Below, in pieces: positions 1 to 8,245 of a DNA stretch of 13,722 bases. The stretch spans positions 107,513 to 121,234 of the forward strand of contig CAMPET010000071.1 in NCBI GenBank assembly GCA_946803715.1. Reading direction: 5' to 3'. The translations under genes and the position numbers were made by a program. Within the stretch, counting starts at the first letter, position 1, and every line of letters begins with the position of its first letter. Origin of the DNA: Beroe ovata (Eukaryota > Ctenophora > Nuda > Beroida > Beroidae). The notes beneath the pieces are model-generated. The model saw only the letters and a list, made by a program, of their open reading frames with translations. It did not search any database and was not told the origin of the DNA.

Positions 1-2
1 CT

Positions 3-37
3 CACACACACACACACACACAACAACAACAACAACA
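3..37. repeat. CA/CAA microsatellite
   Basis: A CA dinucleotide run passes directly into a CAA trinucleotide run. This is a simple sequence repeat with no coding content. Confidence 0.9.
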
Positions 38-150
38 CTGTTAACATGGTAGGTATCTCACACTGTAAACATGATAACATACTTCCACCATGGTAACACA
101 CCGTGTCGACATGGTAACGCACACTGTCGCCATCACACTGTTAACAACGC
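35..150. repeat. degenerate minisatellite (acactgt..aacatg..taac)
   Basis: Units of about 20-25 bases built around ACACTGT, AACATG and GGTAAC recur four to five times with substitutions and length changes. The stretch has an open frame, but its translation is His/Asn-rich repeat and is not convincing as an exon. It probably sits in an intron of the gene whose last exons follow. Confidence 0.5.
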
Positions 151-212
151 ACTTCTGTACCATTGTTATTCCAATGACTCGATAGTTTTGCTGATTTCTC
201 TCCTCCCTGCAG

Positions 213-773
213 GTTCACACCCAACCAATGTCCCTGAGCCGAATCATCTTCCTACCACAAGGTTTGAGTGACATGTTGACTGTCAGATGAATCGAAAGTT
301 ATGTTATGTGAATCAGATTCTTAGTGTCCCTCACTATCGCCATGCAGCGCGATTTTCAACCCAAGATAGAGTAAAGAATCCCTAGGGTAGGGAGCTAGTG
401 ATTTGTAAGCAATGTCGATAACACTCTCCCCCCACCTCATTTCAGCTCTCACCAAGTTCTGAGACAAGCTCCAACTTCACGGAATGTAGCGGCTGGACAC
501 CTGCCTGCCCCTCCTCACCTCCCTGCCCCTCCTCACCTCCCTGCCCCTCCTCACCTCCCATCCCAGAGACATGCGTCTCCGGTTCACCGCCACGCCACCC
601 CGCCTATTCCTCCTCCAGCACACTCGCTGCCACCACCCCGTGCCATGCCACCTCCCCCTCCGATCGGCAGCCACCAAATGCCACCAGGGCATGCCCTGGC
701 GCCGGGCATGCCTCACGGAGCGAGGAATGTGAGGGTTGTGCCTCCCTCATTCTCGTATAATAGACGGGCGTAG
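213..773 (+). CDS. 3' end of a gene with a proline-rich C-terminal tail (partial)
   Basis: Two exons are proposed. Exon n-1 is 213-261, with acceptor TCCCTGCAG and donor AAG/GTTTGA. The last exon is 446-773, with acceptor CATTTCAG and stop TAG 771-773. The 184-base intron between them keeps phase: two bases AG join a C to give Ser. The joined end encodes about 125 residues rich in Pro, His and Ala. It includes three near-perfect copies of H-L-P-A-P-P, encoded by an 18-base tandem repeat at about 498-551, then P-P-I-P-P-P and P-P-P-P-P-I-G, ending P-P-S-F-S-Y-N-R-R-A. No folded domain is visible. Such tails are typical of SH3/WW/EVH1-binding regions or of RNA-binding and cytoskeletal proteins, but nothing identifies the family. 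The upstream exons lie outside the window or in the repeat at its start. The antisense open frame across this segment is judged a shadow. Confidence 0.5.
498..551 (+). repeat. 18-base coding tandem repeat, 3 copies
   Basis: Three copies of an 18-base unit (CACCTSCCTGCCCCTCCT) keep the reading frame of the proline-rich exon and encode H-L-P-A-P-P each time. In-frame expansion of this kind is common in disordered protein tails. Confidence 0.8.
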
Positions 774-2407
774 ATAGCACGTGTCTTGGTCACGAGTCAC
801 GTTTGTTCACGTGACGAATACCACGTTATTTCGTCGCTGAAACCTGGTGTGTCACTTAAATGTTCAATAGCGGGGGTAGTTGAAGGTCGTCAAAATGTTT
901 GTTATATAAGATAAAAACTTTTGTACGTGTGAATTCTGTTTGTAGGTTATTGGTGAGTGCGGATTGACTTGATTCTTTGAAAAAGGAAGGATTTGGTTAC
1001 TTCAGATAGATTCTTTTTTAAATATTTAGTAGCTCTTACCGGTAGCTCTTACCATCCTGCCCCCTTCTTCTTGATAATCAGCATCGATATTGATCATTGA
1101 CCTTGGCTGATAATGATTAATTTTCTATATCTGATTTGGCTTTGTTGAGTCTAGAAATACAGTTGACGCCGATAAAAACTGTGGCTTAAAAGTGCCCACT
1201 TTTTCACTTTGAAAGAAAATGTATGTTGAATTCTTTATGTTAAAAATGACTGGCATAATTATGCTTGATTGTTGGTATAAATCAATTTTTATCATTATAT
1301 AGTGGGTAGAGATGGTTCATCATTAGCATTAATTAAACAGTTGTTTGTTAAACAACTGTTTTGTAAATCTTACCCAATTTATATCACTATCTCACATGAG
1401 GCTATTAGCCGTCATTATCACTCAATGATTAACCCATTATTCTTACAAACCTATAAGTTAAAAACCACACAAACAGAGAAAAGTATTCTTGGGGAAGGGT
1501 CCCAAGTTTTTTCAGCTATTGACCAATAATATAAGAACACAGATACAACCAATGAAAATCAAGAAACGTTGTCACGTGATCAAAATTATTTGCTGCCCCT
1601 ACCCAAGAATACCAGGCTATCGTAACAATCAGTTATCAATAGTTAAATTTCCCTAATTTTTACTGATGTCAACTCCAATTTTCTGTGTTTAAACACGTAC
1701 TTGATTTTGCTGCTTTTCCAAGTCAAGAAAAAAGATCTGCTCACTTTAAGTCGCACCTCAAATGATCAGATTCAGATGGCATATAATTTGATTGACAACT
1801 ATTACTATAAAATATTTTGTTGTTTAAAAGTTGTAAATATATCTTTACATTTCATATAGCACAAAACTTTGAATAATTTGTTTCATTATCTCTCAGTATA
1901 AATTTGACGAAGATGATCGCTCGATATATATGTGGCTAGCTGGCGCAGCTAGTGGCGCGCGCGCGCAAATTTCACAGTTATGCGCGCATATAATCATTTT
2001 TGAAATGCCCGCGTTTTACGACAAGTTTTAGAAAGCTAATTTTTGTGACCAATTCTCTGTGACACTGTCAAGAGTGGGTTTTGACAAAAATGAGACTCGC
2101 AACACGATTTCTCGGGTACCTTTATATAACTGTGGTATTTTAGAATTTTAGATCGAAAAGTTGACATACAAATCACAGTGAGGGTGAGTGTGTGGCCTGA
2201 TAAATTGCGAGAGTGTTATGTGATACTGTGCGATAACATGTCACCAAGTACGGTCCATCCCATACTTTTCTGAGTTTTTCCCTATTCAGTACTTGGTCAT
2301 GATCTCCATCAATTAAAAAACCCCTTCATCCTAAGCCGAGATCAGCCCATGTATGATGTGTGTTCCCTTGGCTGTTGTACAGCAGGGTGTACGATGTGTG
2401 TGTATGC

Positions 2408-2408
<1 letters not shown>
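774..2408. other. gene-poor stretch with small inverted repeats
   Basis: I see no convincing exon here. The one open frame of note (1302-1529, plus) has no domain, no compositional signal and no splice context. Visible structure includes a hairpin with perfect 12-base arms at 1335-1346/1350-1361 (AAACAGTTGTTT and its complement, 3-base loop). There is also a short palindrome CTAGCTG-GCG-CAGCTAG at 1936-1952 followed by a GC run, and a CCAAGTAC/GTACTTGG inverted pair around 2243-2295. The 5' part should contain the 3' UTR of the proline-rich gene, but no AATAAA is evident close to its stop. Confidence 0.5.

Positions 2409-2448
<40 letters not shown>
2409..2448. repeat. (TG)n microsatellite
   Basis: About 20 uninterrupted TG units. 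The antisense His/Thr-rich open frame over this tract is an artefact of the repeat. Confidence 0.95.
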
Positions 2449-2449
<1 letters not shown>

Positions 2450-2680
2450 CATTAATCTTGCAGTGAAGGATATATATAAAATTGCTTCGCAAGTTACAAG
2501 AGTATAACTTGTTAAGATGGGATCGGGTAGTTACTACGAAAACAAAGTACACTGCACTTCTCTGCAAGTGGTCGGACGAGTATAGAATACACAATGTAAT
2601 TTTTCAGTCACGAAAGATGATTCCCTTAAACGCAGAAATCTCATTTGAGTCAAGTTACTTGACGCAAATGAGACACAAAA
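2449..2680. other. unassigned sequence before repeat copy A
   Basis: Lies between the TG tract and the point where homology between the two large repeat copies begins. The plus-strand open frame starting at 2482 runs on into copy A. It has no recognisable domain and crosses the repeat boundary, so it is not called as a gene. Confidence 0.4.
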
Positions 2681-3638
2681 AACAATTACTTTGTAACCTG
2701 TACATGTGTATAAACAGGTATATATACACGTTACAGAGTCAATTTACTTCCGTGTACCAGACCTCAATAATATCATTACTGTATTTCAGTGCGTTGTTGA
2801 TGCCTTCAAGCAGGCTTCCCTTTTGAACAGAATCTCGATACCAAAAGGTATGCTCCCCTTTTCACGTCCTTATTATAGCATTCTAAAGTTCTGTGAAATA
2901 TGATATTTTTCGACTTTCGAGTTTGCCTTGGCTCATGAAGAGAATTGAGATCTACTCATTGACCAGTATAAAATGGGTCACATACATTTCATGGCGGGCA
3001 TTCACTCTTATATGATACCTCCCCACTACGTGCTACTTTCTGGTTGCATGGGAGTTACTGACGCGTCAAATCTCCATTGAATGTTACCTTCCCTATAGGC
3101 CTCGCTTATATTGTTGTTGCATTTTTGCGCTATTGTTTCCATACTGTTAACGTACTGTTCACGCATTGTTTCCATATTGTTGTCATATCGTTGACATATT
3201 GTGACATCGACACTGCTTCTATTATCTTTACCAGCAGTGCGCATACAAACAAGTGTAAGGTGTTCGGTTCCTGCTTATCTGCCCTATCATATTTTCCCCC
3301 AATAACACACGTGAAGTATCTCACGTTACACTTGTGTTGTAAGCCATGTTCCTTGCTTTGGTGCTGATTGTAGAGCCACAAATTCCTCCGCAAATTGGTG
3401 GTCCTCTCTTTCGGGAGTTTTGACGAGTTTAATTTTGAGTTGCTTTCTGTCTTCGAGAACATCAATTGCAACCAGCATATTTTTTCCTCTTTTTGAAATA
3501 ACGCTTTCCTGAAGAACGTCTCATGTCCTATGAGTGGGGTACGGAATACCCAACTTCTAGAATACCCAATGTCGGGAATACCCAACAATTCTGCTGGGTA
3601 TTCGAGACACTGGGTATTCTAGAAGTTGTTACTTGTCC
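2681..3638. repeat. dispersed repeat, copy A (~0.96 kb)
   Basis: From AACAATTACTTTG onward this matches 4074-5075 almost base for base for several hundred bases, with scattered substitutions and short indels. It carries a 30-base-period degenerate array at about 3115-3200. It ends in a fold-back of 16-base units (3552-3627) and the sequence GTTACTTGTCC. The homology stops at 3638, one base before the only N in the window. On the minus strand a charged open segment (about 3345-3480) resembles decayed coding sequence, but no full gene remains. I cannot assign a transposon class: there are no clear terminal inverted repeats, target duplication or transposase. Confidence 0.8.
3552..3627. repeat. 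fold-back of 16-base units in copy A
   Basis: The left side has AACTTCTAGAATACCCA and further AATACCCA units, and the right side carries the reverse complement (TGGGTATTCTAGAAGTT). Together they form an imperfect hairpin with arms of about 36 bases. The equivalent structure in copy B is longer (4951-5060). Confidence 0.8.
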
Positions 3639-3639
3639 N

Positions 3640-4018
3640 TACATCGTGTTCATCACCATTCAGTATGCTCTGAATCACTGAGTCGATGTGTTTCAGGAGA
3701 TGGGTGAGACAGCTTCTACCTTTTCTGAACCCATGTTGATTCCTGGAAAGCAGGCTGCTCTTTTCCAGGTGGTTGACAAGCTGTTTCCTGATTACCCTTT
3801 CGAAGATCTTTATCATATGAGACGTAAGAGATATTGGACGGTAATTAGCGGCATCTGACCTGTCTCCTTTCTTAAAGACTGGGGTGATGATTTGGGTCTT
3901 CAAACTGCTTGGGATGCTACCGTCTCGGAAAGACTTGTTCCATATGAGGAATAGGTATGGGGTATGACAGGACTTTTTTGCATTCCTTGAGGACTAAAGC
4001 GGGAATGTCTTTGTCATA
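3640..4018 (-). pseudogene. non-LTR retrotransposon reverse transcriptase fragment (frameshifted, truncated)
   Basis: Reading right to left, the translation gives the start of a LINE-type reverse transcriptase: D-I-P-A-L-V-L-K-E-C, then W-N-K-S-F-R-D-G-S-I-P-S-S-L-K, I-T-P-V-F-K-K-G-D-R, N-Y-R-P-I-S-L-T-S, I-F-E-R-V-I, and N-Q-H-G-F-R-K-G-R-S-C. These are the N-terminal RT blocks of non-LTR elements. A one-base frameshift near 3958 splits D-I-P-A-L-V from F-R-D-G-S. An in-frame stop precedes the upstream part, beyond 4018. The fragment ends at the N at 3639, before the catalytic aspartate blocks, so no active enzyme is encoded. Clade (CR1-, L2- or RTE-like) cannot be settled from this piece. 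It lies exactly between the two large repeat copies. Confidence 0.85.
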
Positions 4019-4073
4019 TTATGACACATATGATGAGTCAAGCTAGATCTTAGTGAGATTTTGACGGAAAAAT

Positions 4074-5075
4074 AACAATTACTTTGTAACCTGTATATGT
4101 GTATAAACAGGTATATATACAGGTTACAGAGTTGTGTAAAGTCAATTTACTTCCGTGTACCAGACCTCAATAATATCATTACTGTATTTCAGTGCGTTGT
4201 TGATGCCTTCAAGCAGGCTTCCCTTTTGAACAGAATCTCGATACCAAAAGGTATGCTCCCCTTTTCACGTCCTTATTATAGCATTCTAAAGTTCTGTGAA
4301 ATATGATATTTTTCGACTTTCGAGTTTGCCTTGGCTCATGAAGAGAATTGAGATCTACTCATTGACCAGTATAAAATGGGTCACATACATTTCATGGCGG
4401 GCATTCACTCTTATATAATACCTGCCCACTACGTGCTTCTATCTGGCTGTAGGAAGAGAGCTACGGCCTCGTCAAATCTCTATTGAATGTTACCTTTCCC
4501 AGGGCCTCGCTTATATTGTTGTTGCATTTTTGCGTTATTAATTCCATATTGCTAACGCACTGTTCACGTATTGTTTCCATATTGTTGTCATATCGTTGAC
4601 ATATTGTGGCATCGACACTGCTTCTATCATCTTTACCAGCAGTGCGCATACAAACAAGTGTGGTGCATGTAAGGTGTTCGGTTCCTGCTTATCTGCCCTA
4701 TCATGTTTTCCCCCTTTAACACACGTGAAGTATCTCACGTTACACTTGTGTTGCAAGCCATGCTTTGGTGTTGATTGTAGAGCCACAAATTCCTCCGCAA
4801 ATTGGTGGTCCTCTCTTTCGGGAGTTTTGACGAGTTTAATTTTGAGTTGCTTTCTGTCTTCGAGAATATAAATTGCAAACGAGCATATTTTGTCCTCTTT
4901 TTGAAAAAAGGCTTTCCTGAAGAACGTCTCGTGTCCTATGATTGGGGTACGGAATACCCAACTTCTAGAATACCCAGTTTCGGGAATACCCAACTTCGCG
5001 AATACCAACAATTCTGCTGGATATCCGCGACACTGGGTATTCTAGAAGTTGGGCATTCCGGACTGTTACCTGTCC
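4074..5075. repeat. dispersed repeat, copy B (~1.0 kb)
   Basis: Second copy of the element at 2681-3638, same orientation. Near its left edge GTAACCTGTATAT (4086-4098) pairs with ATATACAGGTTAC (4115-4127), a 13-base-arm hairpin; copy A has a base change in the right arm. It differs from copy A by short insertions (for example GTTGTGTAAA near 4132 and GGTGCATGT near 4661) and by a longer terminal fold-back. Its right edge lies only 36 bases upstream of the proposed start codon of receptor gene 1. Confidence 0.8.
4951..5060. repeat. fold-back of 16-base units in copy B
   Basis: Three consecutive AATACCCA-type units of 16 bases on the left face an inverted set on the right. The outer ~32 bases (GGAATACCCAACTTCTAG onward) match the reverse complement of the right side with about two mismatches. 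In RNA this would be a stable hairpin just 5' of receptor gene 1. Confidence 0.8.
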
Positions 5076-5086
5076 CATCTCGTTTC

Positions 5087-5088
5087 AG
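5087..5088 (+). other. possible 5' UTR splice acceptor before gene 1
   Basis: TCTCGTTTCAG ends at 5088, 23 bases before the proposed ATG. A non-coding first exon upstream of, or inside, repeat copy B is therefore possible. Gene 2 has a similar acceptor-like site (TTGCTGCAG, ending 8230) 15 bases before its ATG. Confidence 0.3.
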
Positions 5089-5111
5089 CTTAGAAAGGGT
5101 TACTGCTGCAA

Positions 5112-7906
5112 ATGTTGGATCACGGCCGGAACGTGACTCCAATGGTCACGACTGTTCACAATAGTTCCAGTATCGATAGTCTGAACTCTGTGCTTGTCCT
5201 CACCAGCTCAATCATGTCAGGTACTACGGTCGTGATAACAGTTCGGGAAACTTTACTATAGATCCCGGCCAAATATGTCAATCCCACAATCACACCTCAC
5301 TCAGTCACTCCTCACTCTGCCATGGGAAGCATAGCACAGATTTTTTGCTGTGGAGCTATGATTCCCATGACTCCTCAATTCTCAATAAGCATATTATTTT
5401 CAGTGATCTATTATTTATTATTTCAATGATAGGTACTTAGTACATTAATTTCAGTAATAGGAGCGTGTGTTATCATAACTTCCTTCATCTATCTGAAGCG
5501 AGTTCGCAGTACGTCCAGGTGAGGGTGGCAATGTCACTTGTCGTCTGCTTACCGGTATGTGTACACATGGAACGAAAAGGGGACGGAAGGAAAAAGACGC
5601 GCACTTTACATTAGAAACTGCTTACGATTGCTGACAATTACGCGTCTTTTTCCTTCCTCCCGCCGTTTCTTTCCATGTGTACACATACGCGTTATAGTGA
5701 GATTAGATTTTTCAAAACCCAAACCTCCCGAGAGGAGATTTTTTCATTACCAAATACCTTCTGAAAGGGCAATAACAACAGCTCCTACTCAAACATCCAC
5801 ACAGGTGCATAGTGGCTATAATGGCGGTGGCGGATATCATGGTGGCGTTGCCGGCTCTTATCGGCGAGATAATGGTTTTGTGCAGTTCAGACGGTCAGCT
5901 GGGCGATCTGCCGTGTAGGATACAGGTAAGGGGATCGAGGGGTGGTGAGTTAGGGCCCCTAACTCACCCCCTTACTTGGGGGTGTACAATTTCAGTCCGG
6001 GCTTTTTCTGTGGTGCTCATCGCCGTAGAAAGATCAAATTTCGTACCTATCTACATATAAAGAGAATTGCAGATTGGATTTTCTTTGCTTCAGTTACTTC
6101 CAAACATATCCATGATAGGTTTCGTCTGCAATGTTTGTTACGAATAAAAACACAGCATCATTTTGAGTTATTTCATTGAGTTTGTTTGAGTTTATTTCAT
6201 TATCCTCGTGTTTTTCAGTCGCTGTTCATGACGAGCGGAGCGCAAATATCATTCATCTGGACAGCGGGACTGGCTCAGCATATGTTTTTACTTGTTGCCA
6301 CAAGGTTCTATGTCCCTAATAGGTTTATGTCTCAAATAGGTTTATGTTTATACCTATTTATTACACATCCCAAATAATTATCCTGAGATGACTCTTTGAT
6401 TTTTAAAAGTGGTACATTCATGAAAAACATACATGGCGGAAAGTGACACCTGCCGTGTGCGTCTTTGCCGCAATTTTGCGGCGCAAACAATATCGTGTGA
6501 TCACTGATCATTCGAAAATCGCCATGGGCAGATAACGATATATAACATGTGAAGAGTTCTTGTTAATAAGTCCTGACTGTTGTACAGTTTAGAACTCAGC
6601 GCTCTTCATAGCGTTGACCTGCATGTATGATAGTTGATACATACCATGACCTTAAACAGGAACCCTGGGATAAAGTATGGAATAGTGGTTCTGCTAGTTC
6701 TATCAACGGGTGTGCTAGTCGAGAATATCTACCTCTACATTGACGGAATCCTAGGGAAAGCCGATGTTGTAGGTGAGTTTTGCGTGAATTCCTGGTCGTC
6801 TTAACACCGCTGCTGAATTGTATGAGAAACAAAAATTTGAGTACTGTTGTGAGAAATTTGTCACATTAGCTCATTGGATTTAATGACTATAGACAGAACA
6901 GTTAATTTTGCTAAGATTCAATAAAGATTCTTTCAGGTATAAAATGGTGCTGGATCAAGGTAAGCAGCGATGAGTACTACGCAAAGGACGACTGCATGTG
7001 GATGATTTGGGATGGGAAACTCCTTGAAATAGGTAAGATGATAATCGTTATAAGATACATGAGGCTCCTTCACGAAAACTTAGAAAGAAATTACCTTATT
7101 AGGAATTCCTCAATGTATATACACTATAGTTATGACACCTTTTTAGCTGTCCTAACTTCAGTATACGATTAAGGAATTCCCATTGCCATCCTCAAAGTAA
7201 CTTTTTCATAAAGGAGCCCCTGGTCTTATTCCTTGAATTCAACCAGATATATTTCCTTCAACCTACAGCCAAGTTCATCATCTGACACTTGACTATTGAA
7301 GTGACATCGTTCACCAAATTTTCAATTTCAGTGATGTACGTTGCAGTTTTTGTCTACTACGGCTTTCTCTACGCTCAAGTTAAGCATCTCCGTTCGCAAA
7401 ACGACGTCAATAGCTCGTACCTCGTTTCTGTAATTTCAAAGACCGGCAAAATTATCGCCATCCCCATTGTTTTCGTTCTTGTACGAATTTCCGGCACGAT
7501 CGTTACTCTTTGGCTCATCCGAAACGACTGCATTCGTCCGTCAAGCGACGTTTTCACCACATTTCTCACGTTGATGTACTTTCTGGATCTCTCTCAAGGT
7601 TGGATCAACTTTATCCTCTACTTTCTGACAACGAGCAGGGAGTTTTACCTTGTAGAACGAGTCAAACTCGCTTTCCGGAGCATCCCCCTGTTTACTAAAA
7701 AACGGCGGCACCACTCCTCACAAAACTCTATTCTGACGGTGAACACGAGCGCTCAGACAGGGAGAGGTAAGAGCTCGACAAATGTGAGGAATCCATCTAC
7801 CAGCCTGGTGAGAAATCCATCAACCAGCGTGGTGAGAAATCCATCTACCAGTATTGGGACGCCAGCCAGCCCTCCCGTGATAGCTCATATTTCTCAGTTA
7901 GGGTAA
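5112..7906 (+). CDS. GPR157-like seven-transmembrane receptor, gene 1 (7 exons, 387 aa)
   Basis: Exons: 5112-5220, 5455-5518, 5805-5925, 6219-6304, 6660-6772, 6937-7032, 7332-7906. All introns are GT-AG and phase is consistent; the summed length is 1164 bases including TAG or equivalent stop at 7904-7906. The ATG at 5112 follows an in-frame TAG; Met11 (5142) is an alternative start. The N-terminus is short, with N-glycosylation sequons at Asn7 (N-V-T-P) and Asn17 (N-S-S). Approximate TM segments: 27-49, 60-80, 99-125, 133-153, 194-212, 236-258, 273-296. Cys95 at the TM3 start and Cys169 in loop 2 (W-C-W-I-K-V) would form the usual disulphide. D-G-K-L-L-E-I before TM5, I-P-I-V-F and R-I-S-G-T in TM6, and Q-G-W-I-N-F-I-L in TM7 match the GPR157 pattern. 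There is no E/DRY and no NPxxY. The ~90-residue tail has basic K-K-R-R at 319-322 and three R-N-P-S-T-S repeats. Family knowledge: vertebrate GPR157 is an orphan receptor reported to act through Gq at primary cilia; ligand and coupling here are inference. Weakest junction: donor at 6304 (AAG/GTTCTA). Confidence 0.88.
5321..5369. repeat. fold-back in intron 1 of receptor gene 1
   Basis: CATGGGAAGCATAGCACAG pairs imperfectly with CTGTGGAGCTATGATTCCCATG, giving a hairpin of about 20 base pairs with a very short loop. It could be a tiny MITE relic or an RNA hairpin. Confidence 0.6.
5556..5687. repeat. fold-back element in intron 2 of receptor gene 1
   Basis: The left arm 5556-5601 starts TATGTGTACACATGGAA and ends AAAAAGACGCG. 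The right arm 5641-5687 is its reverse complement with about five differences. The arms are ~47 bases around a ~39-base spacer. The outer ends are themselves self-complementary (TGTGTACACA). No clear target duplication is seen. The open frame over it has no receptor signal and is intronic. Confidence 0.85.
5946..5968. repeat. short palindrome just inside intron 3 of gene 1
   Basis: GTGAGTTAGGG-C-CCCTAACTCAC has perfect 11-base arms and a single-base centre, 20 bases after the exon 3 donor. It contains a GTGAGT that could act as a decoy or alternative donor. Confidence 0.7.
7787..7855 (+). repeat. 27-base coding repeat in the gene 1 tail
   Basis: Three tandem units encode V-R-N-P-S-T-S followed by two variable residues in the cytoplasmic tail (residues about 348-370). 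Ser/Thr clusters with nearby Arg could be kinase targets; that is inference. Confidence 0.85.
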
Positions 7907-8245
7907 CGGATGGAAATGAGAGTGATTAGCTTGAACTGAAATATTCAGAAGAGGGCGCCGTATATATATATTTGATGAAAATTGGAAGATTGAATGAAAT
8001 TGTGTTCTGACTTTCATGGTGACAGTTTATCGACAAATTGTGTGTGACTGAGGCTGATAAGTGATGAATTAGAATGAAAGCCTCGAATTTATTTTCCTTC
8101 ATAACTCAAATTTATGTTGAACGGCGAGAATTTTATCCCAGATAAAAAAGCAATGCTCATGAAATCCTCAATCCTCATCATATATCATGTTTAGGAATGT
8201 CATTCCTCAACCCTCGATTTGTTGCTGCAGGGTAAATCCCCGATC
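7907..8245. other. intergenic spacer between the two receptor genes
   Basis: 339 bases hold the 3' UTR of gene 1 and the 5' UTR/promoter of gene 2. No canonical AATAAA, TATA box or exon is obvious. A TTGCTGCAG acceptor-like site ends at 8230. A TATATATATA tract lies near 7961. Confidence 0.5.

Noticed and set aside
477-716. Arg-rich minus-strand frame
   Set aside because: Antisense shadow of the proline-rich exon; the Arg/Gly repeat is the complement of the Pro repeat, and the plus strand has matching splice phase and a stop.
1302-1529. 75-residue plus-strand open frame
   Set aside because: It reads through a perfect 12-base-arm hairpin, has no domain or splice context, and the composition looks like AT-rich intergenic DNA.
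2331-2594. Minus-strand frame with a (His-Thr)n run
   Set aside because: The run is the translation of the (TG)n microsatellite.
2681-5075. LTR-like reading of the direct repeats flanking an RT
   Set aside because: The RT motifs are of non-LTR type and on the minus strand, there are no TG...CA ends, primer-binding site or gag/integrase, and the RT fragment is only about 380 bases.
6596-6832. Minus-strand frame over receptor exon 5
   Set aside because: Shadow of the TM4 exon of gene 1. The frames at 7375-7569 and 8474-8683 (minus) and 7510-7698 (plus, other frame) are likewise shadows of receptor exons.
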